NCBI GenBank assembly: GCA_024234435.1
Contig: JACKOF010000001.1
Span: 372,001 to 436,000, forward strand
Direction of reading: 5' to 3'
Length of the DNA stretch: 64,000 nucleotides
Source of the DNA: Pseudomonadales bacterium
GTDB taxonomy: Bacteria > Pseudomonadota > Gammaproteobacteria > Pseudomonadales > Porticoccaceae
Shown: positions 17,684 to 24,964 of the stretch, in pieces
How the letters are laid out: each line of letters begins with the position of its first letter
Position numbering within the stretch: the first letter of the stretch is position 1
Made by a program: the position numbers and the translations under genes
Notes under the pieces: generated by a model
What the model was told of the DNA's origin: nothing
The model's input: the letters and a program-made list of their open reading frames with translations, nothing else
Databases searched by the model: none

Positions 17684-18751
17684 ATGGACATGCTTGAGCG
17701 ATTGTTACAATCCCTTGACGGCTATATGCCGTTACTGACTGTCCTGGCTATCACCTGCATTATTTTATGGGTTGCCAACCGGTTACTCATGAGCCGAGTA
17801 GTGAACACCAGCACAGACTCACGCTTGCCACGCCAGCTCACTATGCTGGTTCTCACGGCGATTGGCATTATTGCCGTTATTCTGTCACTGCCAATCAGCG
17901 AAACCACGCGGGGTGAATTGCTCAGTTTACTGGGGCTTGTGTTAACAGGTGTTATTGCGCTCTCATCCACTACTTTCGTGTCGAATGTCATGGCGGGGCT
18001 AATGCTGCGGTCGGTAAAAAGCTTTCGGCTCGGAGATTTTATTCACGCAGGCGAGCACTTCGGGCGCGTCACCGAGCGAGGGCTGTTTCACACCGAGATT
18101 CAAACCGAAGACCGAGACTTGGTAACCCTGCCCAATCTGTTTCTGGCGTCCAGCCCCATTACCGTTGTGCGCTCCTCTGGCACCATTATTTCCTGTGAGT
18201 TGTCATTGGGTTATGACGTGCCACATCATGAGGTAGAACCATTACTTAAAGAAGCCGCCCTTAATTGCGAGCTGCAAGATCCTTTTGTGCAAATTCGTAA
18301 ACTGGGGGATTTCTCCGTTACCTACCGAGTTGCCGCCTATTACCCAGAGGTGAAACACATTCTCACCATGCGCAGCAAACTGCATCAAAAAGTGTTGGAC
18401 CAACTGCATGGTGCCGGTATCGAAATTGTATCGCCCACTTTTATGAATCAGCGCCAGTTCAACAGTGGTGAGCAGTTTCTCGCCACACCCAAACGGCCAG
18501 ACCCTTTTGAAGAGCAACACCCACCACCCGAAGCGCTGATTTTTGATAAGGCCGATCGTGCCGAAAAAATTCATGTGCTGAAAAGCGAGGCCGAAGTGCT
18601 TGCCGGTGAGATAAAAACGCTTGAAGCGCAACTGAGCAAAGCCGAAAACGGCAGCAAGCCCGCATTAAAAGCGCAAATAGAAAAACGTAACAAACGTATC
18701 GAATTACTAGAAAAGATTGTTCATAAAGCCAAAGAAGAAACCAATGACTGA
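17684..18751 (+). CDS. MscS-family mechanosensitive channel protein
   Basis: 355 residues from ATG 17684. The frame is open back to a GTG at 17561, but that leaves only 28 bp to divergent rsgA, and the added residues look uncharacteristic. GGGGA at 17669-17673 can serve as ribosome-binding site for 17684. Three hydrophobic segments (about residues 15-35, 50-70 and 80-110) precede a MscS beta domain (FRLGDFI, then the ledge LVTLPNLFL) and a C-terminal alpha/beta domain. A charged coiled coil ends the protein. It probably opens under membrane tension. The last 8 bp overlap orn, so the two are co-transcribed. Confidence 0.88.
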   Translation: MDMLERLLQSLDGYMPLLTVLAITCIILWVANRLLMSRVVNTSTDSRLPRQLTMLVLTAIGIIAVILSLPISETTRGELLSLLGLVLTGVIALSSTTFVSNVMAGLMLRSVKSFRLGDFIHAGEHFGRVTERGLFHTEIQTEDRDLVTLPNLFLASSPITVVRSSGTIISCELSLGYDVPHHEVEPLLKEAALNCELQDPFVQIRKLGDFSVTYRVAAYYPEVKHILTMRSKLHQKVLDQLHGAGIEIVSPTFMNQRQFNSGEQFLATPKRPDPFEEQHPPPEALIFDKADRAEKIHVLKSEAEVLAGEIKTLEAQLSKAENGSKPALKAQIEKRNKRIELLEKIVHKAKEETND

Positions 18752-19334
18752 CCTCAGTGCTAACACCAATAACACCCCTGATACAGGCAACCCACAGAAA
18801 GACCCGCTTAACCTGATCTGGATTGATCTTGAAATGACCGGCCTCGACACCGAGAACGATGTCATTATTGAAATCGCCACCATCGTTACCGACAAAAACC
18901 TTAACATCCTCGGCGAAGGCCCCATCATGGCCATTCACCAATCTGAAGAAACCATGAACGGCATGGACGAATGGAACACCAATCAACACGGCAAATCTGG
19001 CCTCACCGAACGAGTGCTTAACAGCACCACCACCCTGGCCGAAGCAGAGCGAGCCACCATTGAATTTCTCAGCCAATATATTGATGCCCGCCAATCGCCC
19101 ATGTGTGGCAACAGCATTTGCCAGGATCGTCGCTTTCTCGCCCGTGAAATGCCAGTGCTGGAGGCCTTCTTTCACTACCGCAATCTCGATGTTAGCAGTG
19201 TGAAAGAAATCGCCCGCCGCTGGCAGCCTGAGCTACTCAAAGGCTTTACCAAACAAGGATCACACCTCGCCATGGATGACATCAAAGACTCTATCGAAGA
19301 GCTAAAGTATTATCGGGAAGTGTTTTTTAAATAA
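18744..19334 (+). CDS. orn: Oligoribonuclease
   Basis: 196 residues from ATG 18744, which overlaps the preceding stop by 8 bp. Three codons of an upstream in-frame ATG lie inside the channel gene. DEDDh exonuclease motifs: WIDLEMTGLD (D and E), GNSICQDRRFL, and HLAMDDIKDSIEEL. It degrades 2-5 nt RNAs, including pGpG from cyclic di-GMP turnover. The N-terminus is about 20 residues longer than usual and poorly conserved. The accessory island begins right after it. Confidence 0.95.
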   Translation: MTDLSANTNNTPDTGNPQKDPLNLIWIDLEMTGLDTENDVIIEIATIVTDKNLNILGEGPIMAIHQSEETMNGMDEWNTNQHGKSGLTERVLNSTTTLAEAERATIEFLSQYIDARQSPMCGNSICQDRRFLAREMPVLEAFFHYRNLDVSSVKEIARRWQPELLKGFTKQGSHLAMDDIKDSIEELKYYREVFFK

Positions 19335-19413
19335 ATTCAGAGGAACAAGGATGTTCAAAAAATCAAAAATCTCTCAAATTCTCTTAATTGATATTCAGTT
19401 AGGCGGATTTCTG

Positions 19414-19439
19414 TGTCTGTTTTCGACCCATAACGGACA
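19414..19439. repeat. Short dispersed repeat, copy 1 (hairpin)
   Basis: TGTCTGTT, 10 nt, AACGGACA forms an 8-bp stem with one G-U pair. On the minus strand 19423-19439 reads TGTCCGTTATGGGTCGA, related to TGTCCG-N4-TGGCCGA at 21301 and 22002. It belongs to a small family of palindromic intergenic repeats. Confidence 0.45.
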
Positions 19440-19762
19440 TTCATTTGGGTGGCTATTAGTTGCAGCGTTATACTGAGTGCGTGCTTCCGCACCACGGTCA
19501 TTTCTAATCCGCAACTAAAACAAGGAGTTAGTTAGACGCGCAGGGTAGATAATAGGAACCCTAGCAATTTAGACAACGAGACTCTCTCGCTTTGTTCTGG
19601 AAGGATTCGGAAAATATGAAAAAACCTTATTTAAATCATGAAGTAACGAAATCATGCCGAATATCAATTTCGGCAAAATACGCATGCGCGATATACAAAT
19701 GTTAAGCCCACAAAAGATTCTTAATAATCTAATTTATTCACCCCCCCATGCAGTCTCAATTA

Positions 19763-19796
19763 TTTCTTGCAAGAAAAATATCCCTTCTCTTGCAAG
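19763..19796. promoter_or_regulatory. Tandem palindromic operator candidates before the winged-helix/HEPN pair
   Basis: A perfect 14-bp palindrome TTTCTTGCAAGAAA (19763-19776) and a second CTTGCAAG (19789-19796). The two cores are 23 bp apart centre to centre, about two helical turns, so two dimers could bind the same face. They end 56 bp before the ATG at 19853. A weak promoter (TTGCAA 19790-19795, 17 bp, TAGTCT 19813-19818) overlaps the second palindrome, as expected for autoregulation. Confidence 0.5.
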
Positions 19797-19852
19797 CAAG
19801 CAGTTAGTCGGGTAGTCTCAGGAGAATTACGTATAGATAAGGAAATTTACAA

Positions 19853-20428
19853 ATGACAACAAAGCTACACATCAACGCCTCTCAAGGCATTATCGATGTT
19901 GAAGGCGATATTGAATTCGTCGAAAAGGTCTATGCTGACTTTAAAGATCAGATAGAAGCTATGCTGGCTAATCCACCCAGCTCAGAAAACACTGATTCTG
20001 CAGGTTCATCAAATACAGCAGAAGTAAATAAACCAAAAACCAGTAAGAAAAAAGCATCTAAACGAACAGGCACTACAACTGCCAGTAAGCCAGCGGTACA
20101 AGCCTATAAACCCGCCATAGATAAGAATGTGCCTTTGCAAGGCCTTGCTGAGTTCTACGGTAAGTATCAACCTAAAAACAATAGCGAAAGAATTTTGCTG
20201 TTTTGTAAATTTTTGAAAGATAATGGTTTTGACCCTTGTACAGCAAACCAAATATATACTTGTTATATAAAAACAGACCCTAAAAACTTACCAAAAGCTT
20301 ATCCACAAGCATTAATTGATGCCCGTGGTAAAGATAGGGGGTATATCGATTACGAAAAATTGGAAGAAATAACACTCTCCCACCTTGGTGATCACCACTT
20401 TCTTACAAAAATGCAGCCTGAAGATTAA
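19853..20428 (+). CDS. Putative winged-helix protein, partner of HEPN protein
   Basis: 191 residues, no family name recognised. Three parts are visible: a small N-terminal domain (1-40, LHINASQGIIDVEGDIEF then an amphipathic helix), a Lys/Ser/Thr-rich linker (45-95), and a C-terminal domain (100-190). The last looks like a winged helix: ERILLFCKFLKDN, a second helix NQIYTCYIKT, then a wing-like end. AAGGAAA precedes the ATG. The HEPN gene follows 16 bp later with its own AAGGAAA, so the two form an operon. The role is inferred from context: DNA-binding regulator and possibly antitoxin or sensor of the HEPN partner. Codon use is AT-rich compared with the flanking backbone. Confidence 0.6.
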   Translation: MTTKLHINASQGIIDVEGDIEFVEKVYADFKDQIEAMLANPPSSENTDSAGSSNTAEVNKPKTSKKKASKRTGTTTASKPAVQAYKPAIDKNVPLQGLAEFYGKYQPKNNSERILLFCKFLKDNGFDPCTANQIYTCYIKTDPKNLPKAYPQALIDARGKDRGYIDYEKLEEITLSHLGDHHFLTKMQPED

Positions 20429-20444
20429 ATAAGGAAATTTAATT

Positions 20445-21170
20445 TTGCTAGAACTCAATGATTTAAAGACATGGCTACATAAAAAAGAAATAAGCCTGCC
20501 CGATAAACTGTTAATGGTTCTAAGTACCTTTGACAAGCCAGCTCAAGTAAAAGACATTACAGCTCAAGCGGCTAGTGCTGGTTTAAAAATACCTAAAAGA
20601 ACAAACACATCGTCTATTCTAACTCGTACTAATGGCCTTGCCATACGAATACCCGAAGGCTGGGAACTGGCCCCATCTGGCGAAACCCATTTAAAAAATA
20701 TTGGCATAAACAAGCTTGGTCCTGCTGCAGTAAATGTGGCTATAGAATTACGATCCGAGTTGCAAAACATTAGTAATACCACAACACGCTCTTTCGCCGA
20801 AGAGGCAATTAAATGCTATGAATACGAGCTATATAGATCTTCAATTGTAATGTCATGGTTAGTAGCTATCGATATATTGCACAAATATGTACACAAAAAT
20901 CATTTATCAGATTTCAATAAAGAAGCAAAACGAGTAAATAACCAATGGAAGCCTGCAAGAACAACAGATGATCTTGGAAAAATGAAAGAAAGTGACTTTT
21001 TAGAGAGAATCTGTGCGCTATCCATAATTGGTAAAAATGTAAAAAAAGAGCTAAAGGACTGCTTGGATAGGAGAAATGCATGCGGTCACCCAAACTCATT
21101 AAAAATTGGACCCAACACAGTAGCACACCATTTAGAAATTCTGTTATTGAATGTATTTAAAGTGTTCTAA
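20445..21170 (+). CDS. Winged-helix plus HEPN-like putative ribonuclease
   Basis: 241 residues from TTG 20445 with AAGGAAA nine bases before it. The N-terminal part (1-85) resembles a winged helix (DKLLMVLSTF, DITAQAASAG, a wing, then SGETHLKNIG). The C-terminal part (90-241) is all-helical. Its helix FAEEAIKCYEYELYRSSIVMSW is followed, near the C-terminus, by RRNACGHPN. That is the Rx4-6H motif (R-N-x3-H) which in HEPN domains forms the RNase active site. HEPN RNases occur in toxin-antitoxin, Abi and CRISPR-associated systems. The usual MNT nucleotidyltransferase partner is missing here. A toxin or defence RNase role is inference, but the motif is plain. Confidence 0.65.
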   Translation: MLELNDLKTWLHKKEISLPDKLLMVLSTFDKPAQVKDITAQAASAGLKIPKRTNTSSILTRTNGLAIRIPEGWELAPSGETHLKNIGINKLGPAAVNVAIELRSELQNISNTTTRSFAEEAIKCYEYELYRSSIVMSWLVAIDILHKYVHKNHLSDFNKEAKRVNNQWKPARTTDDLGKMKESDFLERICALSIIGKNVKKELKDCLDRRNACGHPNSLKIGPNTVAHHLEILLLNVFKVF

Positions 21171-21300
21171 ATTTAAAAAGGTAACGGCTTAACAAGTTAG
21201 TCAACAAGGACGCTCCTGTTGTCGTGTCTGTTACTAAATCGTCAACGTCTTCTAATAGGCGAAACCAGGTATAGCCCTTAGTGTTATTCTGAAAAGTTAA

Positions 21301-21317
21301 TGTCCGAAAGTGGCCGA
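21301..21317 (+). repeat. Short dispersed repeat TGTCCG-N4-TGGCCGA, copy 2
   Basis: Reads TGTCCGAAAGTGGCCGA. The same 6+7 bases with a different central tetranucleotide recur at 22002-22018, on the other side of the 21352 gene. Confidence 0.5.
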
Positions 21318-21351
21318 TCACTGACCAAAGATTTATTATGGAATTCAACGA

Positions 21352-21975
21352 ATGAACAGAAAACCAGTTCTAAGAGCCTTGTTCAGAGTTGCTATCGCGA
21401 CACCTGTGTGGGCGCTGTTTTTGTATGCTGGCTCATTAATTCTAGGGTTTAATTTTGATTATGCGATTTTTATTGGAGGGTTACTTGGAATCGCATTTTC
21501 CAGCCCGAAATCAAACCTTGTATGGAAATTGATTCTATCTGAGTATGGACTCAATACTAGCGCCCCTAACACCAATAGTAAGGCAAGCAATACACAGGTA
21601 CCGAGAAAACAATTATTGGCAAGTGGGGTGCTATATGACAAGCAGGAAGAAAAAGAAGAAGGGATAATTATTTTTACTAGCATCACCAAAAATGGCCTCA
21701 TTTTATATGGGCCGCATGTGATTCCAGCATTACGGGAAATTGCACTTATTCCTTGGAAGGATGTGACTGTGCAGCGCATTAGTGAACGCACCCCAGCTCC
21801 AGAAGGGAAGTTAGTTGATCAAGTAGCGCCGTGGCTTGCAGATATAAAAATTCGCGGTGTTGTGCCAATACTCGAAATCCCTTGGAGCAAGGAGCTAGAG
21901 TTATACACAAACATAATTCTAAATCAAAATAAGGATGAACCTACGAACAGTGTAAATCTATCGGTGATGACCTAG
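21352..21975 (+). CDS. Hypothetical membrane protein
   Basis: 207 residues, not recognised. Two hydrophobic segments (about 10-30 and 35-52) anchor a cytoplasmic part of some 140 residues. A low-complexity linker (70-85) is followed by a beta-rich section (IIIFTSITKNGLILYG, then IPWKDVTVQRIS, and a second EIPW). Repeated IPW after a beta strand recalls bacterial PH-like domains, but this is only a suggestion. The gene stands alone, flanked on each side by a TGTCCG-N4-TGGCCGA repeat, and lies 181 bp after the HEPN gene. The 21171-21351 gap holds nothing else I can identify. Confidence 0.6.
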   Translation: MNRKPVLRALFRVAIATPVWALFLYAGSLILGFNFDYAIFIGGLLGIAFSSPKSNLVWKLILSEYGLNTSAPNTNSKASNTQVPRKQLLASGVLYDKQEEKEEGIIIFTSITKNGLILYGPHVIPALREIALIPWKDVTVQRISERTPAPEGKLVDQVAPWLADIKIRGVVPILEIPWSKELELYTNIILNQNKDEPTNSVNLSVMT

Positions 21976-22001
21976 CGTACTAAGTTTGTTGTATTATTCA
22001 G

Positions 22002-22035
22002 TGTCCGCTTCTGGCCGAGGGGCGATGCGCCCCTC
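22002..22035 (+). repeat. Short dispersed repeat copy 3 with adjoining hairpin
   Basis: TGTCCGCTTCTGGCCGA (22002-22018) runs into a perfect hairpin GAGGGGCG-ATG-CGCCCCTC (22017-22035). No T tract follows, but the stem could still end transcripts from the preceding gene or from the integrase remnant. Confidence 0.5.
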
Positions 22036-22043
22036 CCGAAAAT

Positions 22044-22385
22044 CTATACCTCAGTTTGTTCCGCAAGCTCCAAGGCATCGTCAACTTCAATTCCCAAATA
22101 CCGAACGGTGCTCTCCAGCTTTGTGTGACCGAGCAAAAGCTGAATAGCGCGTAAATTTTTAGTACGTTTGTATATCAGGGTTGCTTTTGTTCGTCGTAAA
22201 GAGTGTGCCCCATAATCCAATGGGTTTAGACTGATTTCGGTAACCCAGATTTTGACGATACGGGCATATTGACGTGTCGAGATATGGCTTTTGCTGTTGG
22301 TTTGCCCTTTGAATAAATAATCGCTGCCAGAGAGGTTGCGATGGATATTTTGGTAACAACGGCTAATTTGAGGCCAGGTTACGGC
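22044..22385 (-). pseudogene. Truncated tyrosine integrase (C-terminal remnant)
   Basis: Minus-strand frame open from 22385, after an in-frame TGA at 22386-22388, to TAG at 22044-22046: about 113 codons and no credible start. The translation contains GAHSLRRTKATLIYKR (His and Arg of box II), QLLLGHTKLESTVRYLGIE (the second His and the nucleophile Tyr) and the ending ALELAEQTEV. It matches the C-terminal catalytic domain of phage/genomic-island tyrosine recombinases. The N-terminal DNA-binding part is gone. It marks the surrounding DNA as an old integrated element. Confidence 0.88.
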
Positions 22386-22491
22386 TCAATGTTTTTGTTT
22401 GCAGGGGCTTATAATAAGTAATTTGAATATGACGTATGACTATACCAAAATGCGAGTTATTCTATTTTATAGGTCTGTATGTGTATTTTTT

Positions 22492-22503
22492 TATAGCGCT
22501 ATA
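22492..22503. promoter_or_regulatory. Palindrome before the AbiE pair
   Basis: TATAGCGCTATA, a perfect 12-bp palindrome 56 bp before the abiEi start. AbiEi-type antitoxins repress their own promoters by binding inverted repeats, so this is a candidate operator. No -35/-10 pair is clear. Confidence 0.35.
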
Positions 22504-22559
22504 TCAAGGTACGTGCTAGTCTCGTAAAAGTAGAATTTAACGTAAATTGATGTAGTGAT

Positions 22560-23354
22560 ATGGGCAACCAAGTTTCAACACGCCAGAGAAGGCTAGCCAC
22601 CGTTCTACGGCATAGCTCGGGTACCATCCGAGTTGATGACGCTATGGATGCCTTGGGTTTAGACAGGTCACACGCGGCAAAGCTGCTAGCTGGCTGGCAT
22701 AACCAGGGCGTTCTTCGGCGTGTGGCCAGAGGTCTCTATGTACCAGTCCAGCCAACTGCACTTGGAAAAACACAAGTTTTGGAAGATCCATGGATACTTG
22801 TGCCCGAACTATACAGTCCTGGCTATGTGGGTGGCTGGAGTGCGCTTGAACATTGGGAGCTGACAGAGCAATTATTCCGCTCTGTTTGCGTACTCACCAG
22901 TAAGCGTACCGCCTTTGGAAATGCTGAACATCAAGGCGTTAACTTTTTCGTTAAACATATCCCAGATGACCAGATTTTCGGGACAAAAACGATCTGGCGC
23001 GACCAGATTAAAATCAGCGTCTCTGATCCCTATAAAACAGTTCTCGACATAATTGACGACCCCTATCTCGGTGCTGGTTTACAGCATACCGTCGATTGCT
23101 TGAAAGAGTTCAAGCAGCTCTATGGCAAGCAAAGCGATTTCGACAAGCTATTGACCTACGCAAAACTAATCGGCAATGGAGCACTCTTCAAAAAGCTGGG
23201 CTTTCTGGCTGAAGTACTTGGTTTTGAGCAAACCTTCATTGATGAGTGCGCGAATAACCTTACAACGGGATATACGCAGCTTGATAAAACGGCAACCGAC
23301 AAAAGCCTTGTGACTAGGTGGCGGCTATGGATACCCAAAGGATATAAATTTTGA
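22560..23354 (+). CDS. AbiEi-type antitoxin and transcriptional regulator
   Basis: 264 residues. N-terminal winged helix (about 5-65; QRRLATVLRHSSGTIRV, HAAKLLAGWHNQGVLRRVARGLYVPV), then the AbiEi antitoxin domain with PELYSPGYVGGWSALEHWELTEQ and the segment WRDQIKISVSDPYKTVLDIIDDP. This is the usual layout of the type IV antitoxin AbiEi. In characterised AbiE systems it represses the operon and counters AbiEii without binding it directly. The stop overlaps the TTG start of the toxin gene, so translation is coupled. Confidence 0.85.
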   Translation: MGNQVSTRQRRLATVLRHSSGTIRVDDAMDALGLDRSHAAKLLAGWHNQGVLRRVARGLYVPVQPTALGKTQVLEDPWILVPELYSPGYVGGWSALEHWELTEQLFRSVCVLTSKRTAFGNAEHQGVNFFVKHIPDDQIFGTKTIWRDQIKISVSDPYKTVLDIIDDPYLGAGLQHTVDCLKEFKQLYGKQSDFDKLLTYAKLIGNGALFKKLGFLAEVLGFEQTFIDECANNLTTGYTQLDKTATDKSLVTRWRLWIPKGYKF

Positions 23355-24799
23355 TTAGCAAAGACGAAATACTTTCCGTTGCTGATGAAACTGGCTTAAC
23401 TCCGGCTGTTGTTGAAAAAGATTATGTGCTCGGCTGGTTGCTGGCTGCTATTCACCAAAACGCGGCATTTTCTGATAGCTGGGTGTTTAAGGGCGGCACC
23501 TGCCTTAAAAAATGTTATTTCGAAACCTACCGCTTTTCTGAGGATTTGGATTTCACCCTGAAAGATGAAAGCCATCTTGATGAAGAATTTCTAACGGAGC
23601 AATTTTCGGAAGTAGCGGAATGGTTGTACGAAGCCTGCGGTATTGAACTGCCTCAAGACAGGTTTAAGTTCGACATATACGGAAACCCAAGAGGTAGAAA
23701 GTCCTGCCAAGGCCGCATTTATTACGGCAGTTATTTTGCGAGTGGAAAAAAATCCATGCCGAAGATCAAGCTTGATCTGACAGCGGATGAAGTGCTGGTT
23801 ATGCACCCTTCAAGGCAGCCCGTAATCCATTCTTATAGCGATGTGCCTGGCGATGGCATTCATGTGAATTGCTATTCTTACCCGGAAGTATTCGGTGAAA
23901 AAGTAAGGGCACTTGGCGAACGCGGCAGACCAAGAGATTTATACGATGTGGTCAACTTGTATCGAAACGATCAATTGCCTGCTCCTGCAGTGGTCAGCGA
24001 TGTTTTGGCGCAAAAGTGCGCTTATAAGGAAATCGAAAAGCCAAAGCTAATCGATATGGATGATTACAGGGAAGCATTGACCCAGAACTGGGAGCCAATG
24101 CTGGCTCACCAGCTTCCTGCTCTTCCCGCATTTGAATTGTATTGGGATGCATTGCCAGAATTTTTTGAATGGATAGAAAGTCCAGAGACCGAAAGAAGAG
24201 CGGTACTCGGTGCAGTATCACGAGAAGGCAATATTTATCGTCCAGCCTATGGCCAGCTTAACTTAAAGGCTCTAAGTGGCCGATCCTTGGAAATAATTCG
24301 TTTCGCAGCGGGTAATAGATTGTGCGTCAATCTGGATTACACAGATAACGAAGGAAACCGAAGAACTCGGATTATTGAGCCATATTCACTACGCCAAGCC
24401 CAAAACGGCAATATTTTACTTTACGCTGCGCGAGCGGATAACGGGCAAATCAGGGCGTACAAGATTAATCAAGTCAATGATGCTTCTGTCGTCAACCAAA
24501 CATTTATACCGCGTTACCAGATTGAGTTATCGCCAAGCTTAAATATTTCTCCTACGCAACATTCTGGAGGCGCATTAGCAAGCCTGGATATACCGAAAAG
24601 CTCTCCGGCAAGACCTAGAGTAAGGACAACCAGCAGAACGAGTTTTTCTAGCAGTGGGCCAACCTATATATATCGCTGCCCAGTTTGTCAGAAAACTTTT
24701 AAGCGAAAAAAGCAGGACTCCAGGCTCAATGCTCATAAAACAAAAGAAGGCTATCCATGTTCTGGAAGAGCAGGATATTTTGAGGAAACAAAATATTAG
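23351..24799 (+). CDS. AbiEii-type nucleotidyltransferase toxin fused to WYL and zinc-finger domains
   Basis: 482 residues from TTG 23351. The nucleotidyltransferase part (1-270) has FKGGTCLKK (G48-G49-T50), RFSEDLDFTL with catalytic D65 and D67, and GEKVRALGERGRPRDLYDV (K184, R195-D196), the AbiEii motif set. A plain AbiEii is about 300 residues. The extra C-terminal part has a WYL-like domain (about 311-395: IIRFAAGNRLCVNLDYTD, IIEPYSLR, ILLYAARADNGQIRAYKI). A Ser/Arg linker and a C2HC zinc-finger-like motif (C443, C446, H462, C470) follow. WYL domains bind nucleic-acid ligands and act as switches in defence systems, so this one may gate toxin activity. That is inference. Terminator at 24887. 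Confidence 0.85.
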   Translation: MISKDEILSVADETGLTPAVVEKDYVLGWLLAAIHQNAAFSDSWVFKGGTCLKKCYFETYRFSEDLDFTLKDESHLDEEFLTEQFSEVAEWLYEACGIELPQDRFKFDIYGNPRGRKSCQGRIYYGSYFASGKKSMPKIKLDLTADEVLVMHPSRQPVIHSYSDVPGDGIHVNCYSYPEVFGEKVRALGERGRPRDLYDVVNLYRNDQLPAPAVVSDVLAQKCAYKEIEKPKLIDMDDYREALTQNWEPMLAHQLPALPAFELYWDALPEFFEWIESPETERRAVLGAVSREGNIYRPAYGQLNLKALSGRSLEIIRFAAGNRLCVNLDYTDNEGNRRTRIIEPYSLRQAQNGNILLYAARADNGQIRAYKINQVNDASVVNQTFIPRYQIELSPSLNISPTQHSGGALASLDIPKSSPARPRVRTTSRTSFSSSGPTYIYRCPVCQKTFKRKKQDSRLNAHKTKEGYPCSGRAGYFEETKY

Positions 24800-24886
24800 C
24801 TGTTGAACGTTTCAAACGCCCGCCCCTAGCCGTAAAGAAGAGGCTTTCGCCATCTCATAACCAGATATATCCGCAAATGTCTGCAT

Positions 24887-24915
24887 AAAAAAAGCCCGCT
24901 TTCGCGGGCTTTTTT
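24887..24915. terminator. Bidirectional rho-independent terminator
   Basis: A-run, AGCCCGC, loop TTTC, GCGGGCT, T-run. It serves both the plus-strand AbiE pair and the minus-strand aldehyde dehydrogenase, which converge here. Confidence 0.9.
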
Positions 24916-24964
24916 GTGTGATCCGAATGGTTGCTACAAAGTAACAACCATTCGCTGGGGTTGC

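Larger units (their letters stand above)
19335..19852. other. Noncoding left part of the accessory island
   Basis: 518 bp without a convincing gene. It holds a TGTC...GGACA hairpin (19414-19439), an 8-bp inverted repeat (19456-19518), and two CTTGCAAG palindromes (19763-19796) just before the next gene. A 29-codon ORF at 19616-19705 has a weak GAAGGA upstream and no recognisable product, so I do not call it a gene. The sequence is clearly richer in A and T than the preceding backbone. Confidence 0.6.

Noticed and set aside
19440..19540. Possible integron attC site after orn
   Set aside because: GTTAGAC is present, but the complementary core at the proper distance is missing, there is no integron integrase, and the genes that follow are not arranged as cassettes.
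19616..19705. 29-codon ORF MKKPYLNHE...
   Set aside because: Only a weak ribosome-binding site, no recognisable motif and no second line of support; left as noncoding.
22159..22359. 66-codon minus-strand ORF
   Set aside because: Overlaps the integrase remnant in another frame; the remnant frame carries the conserved recombinase motifs.
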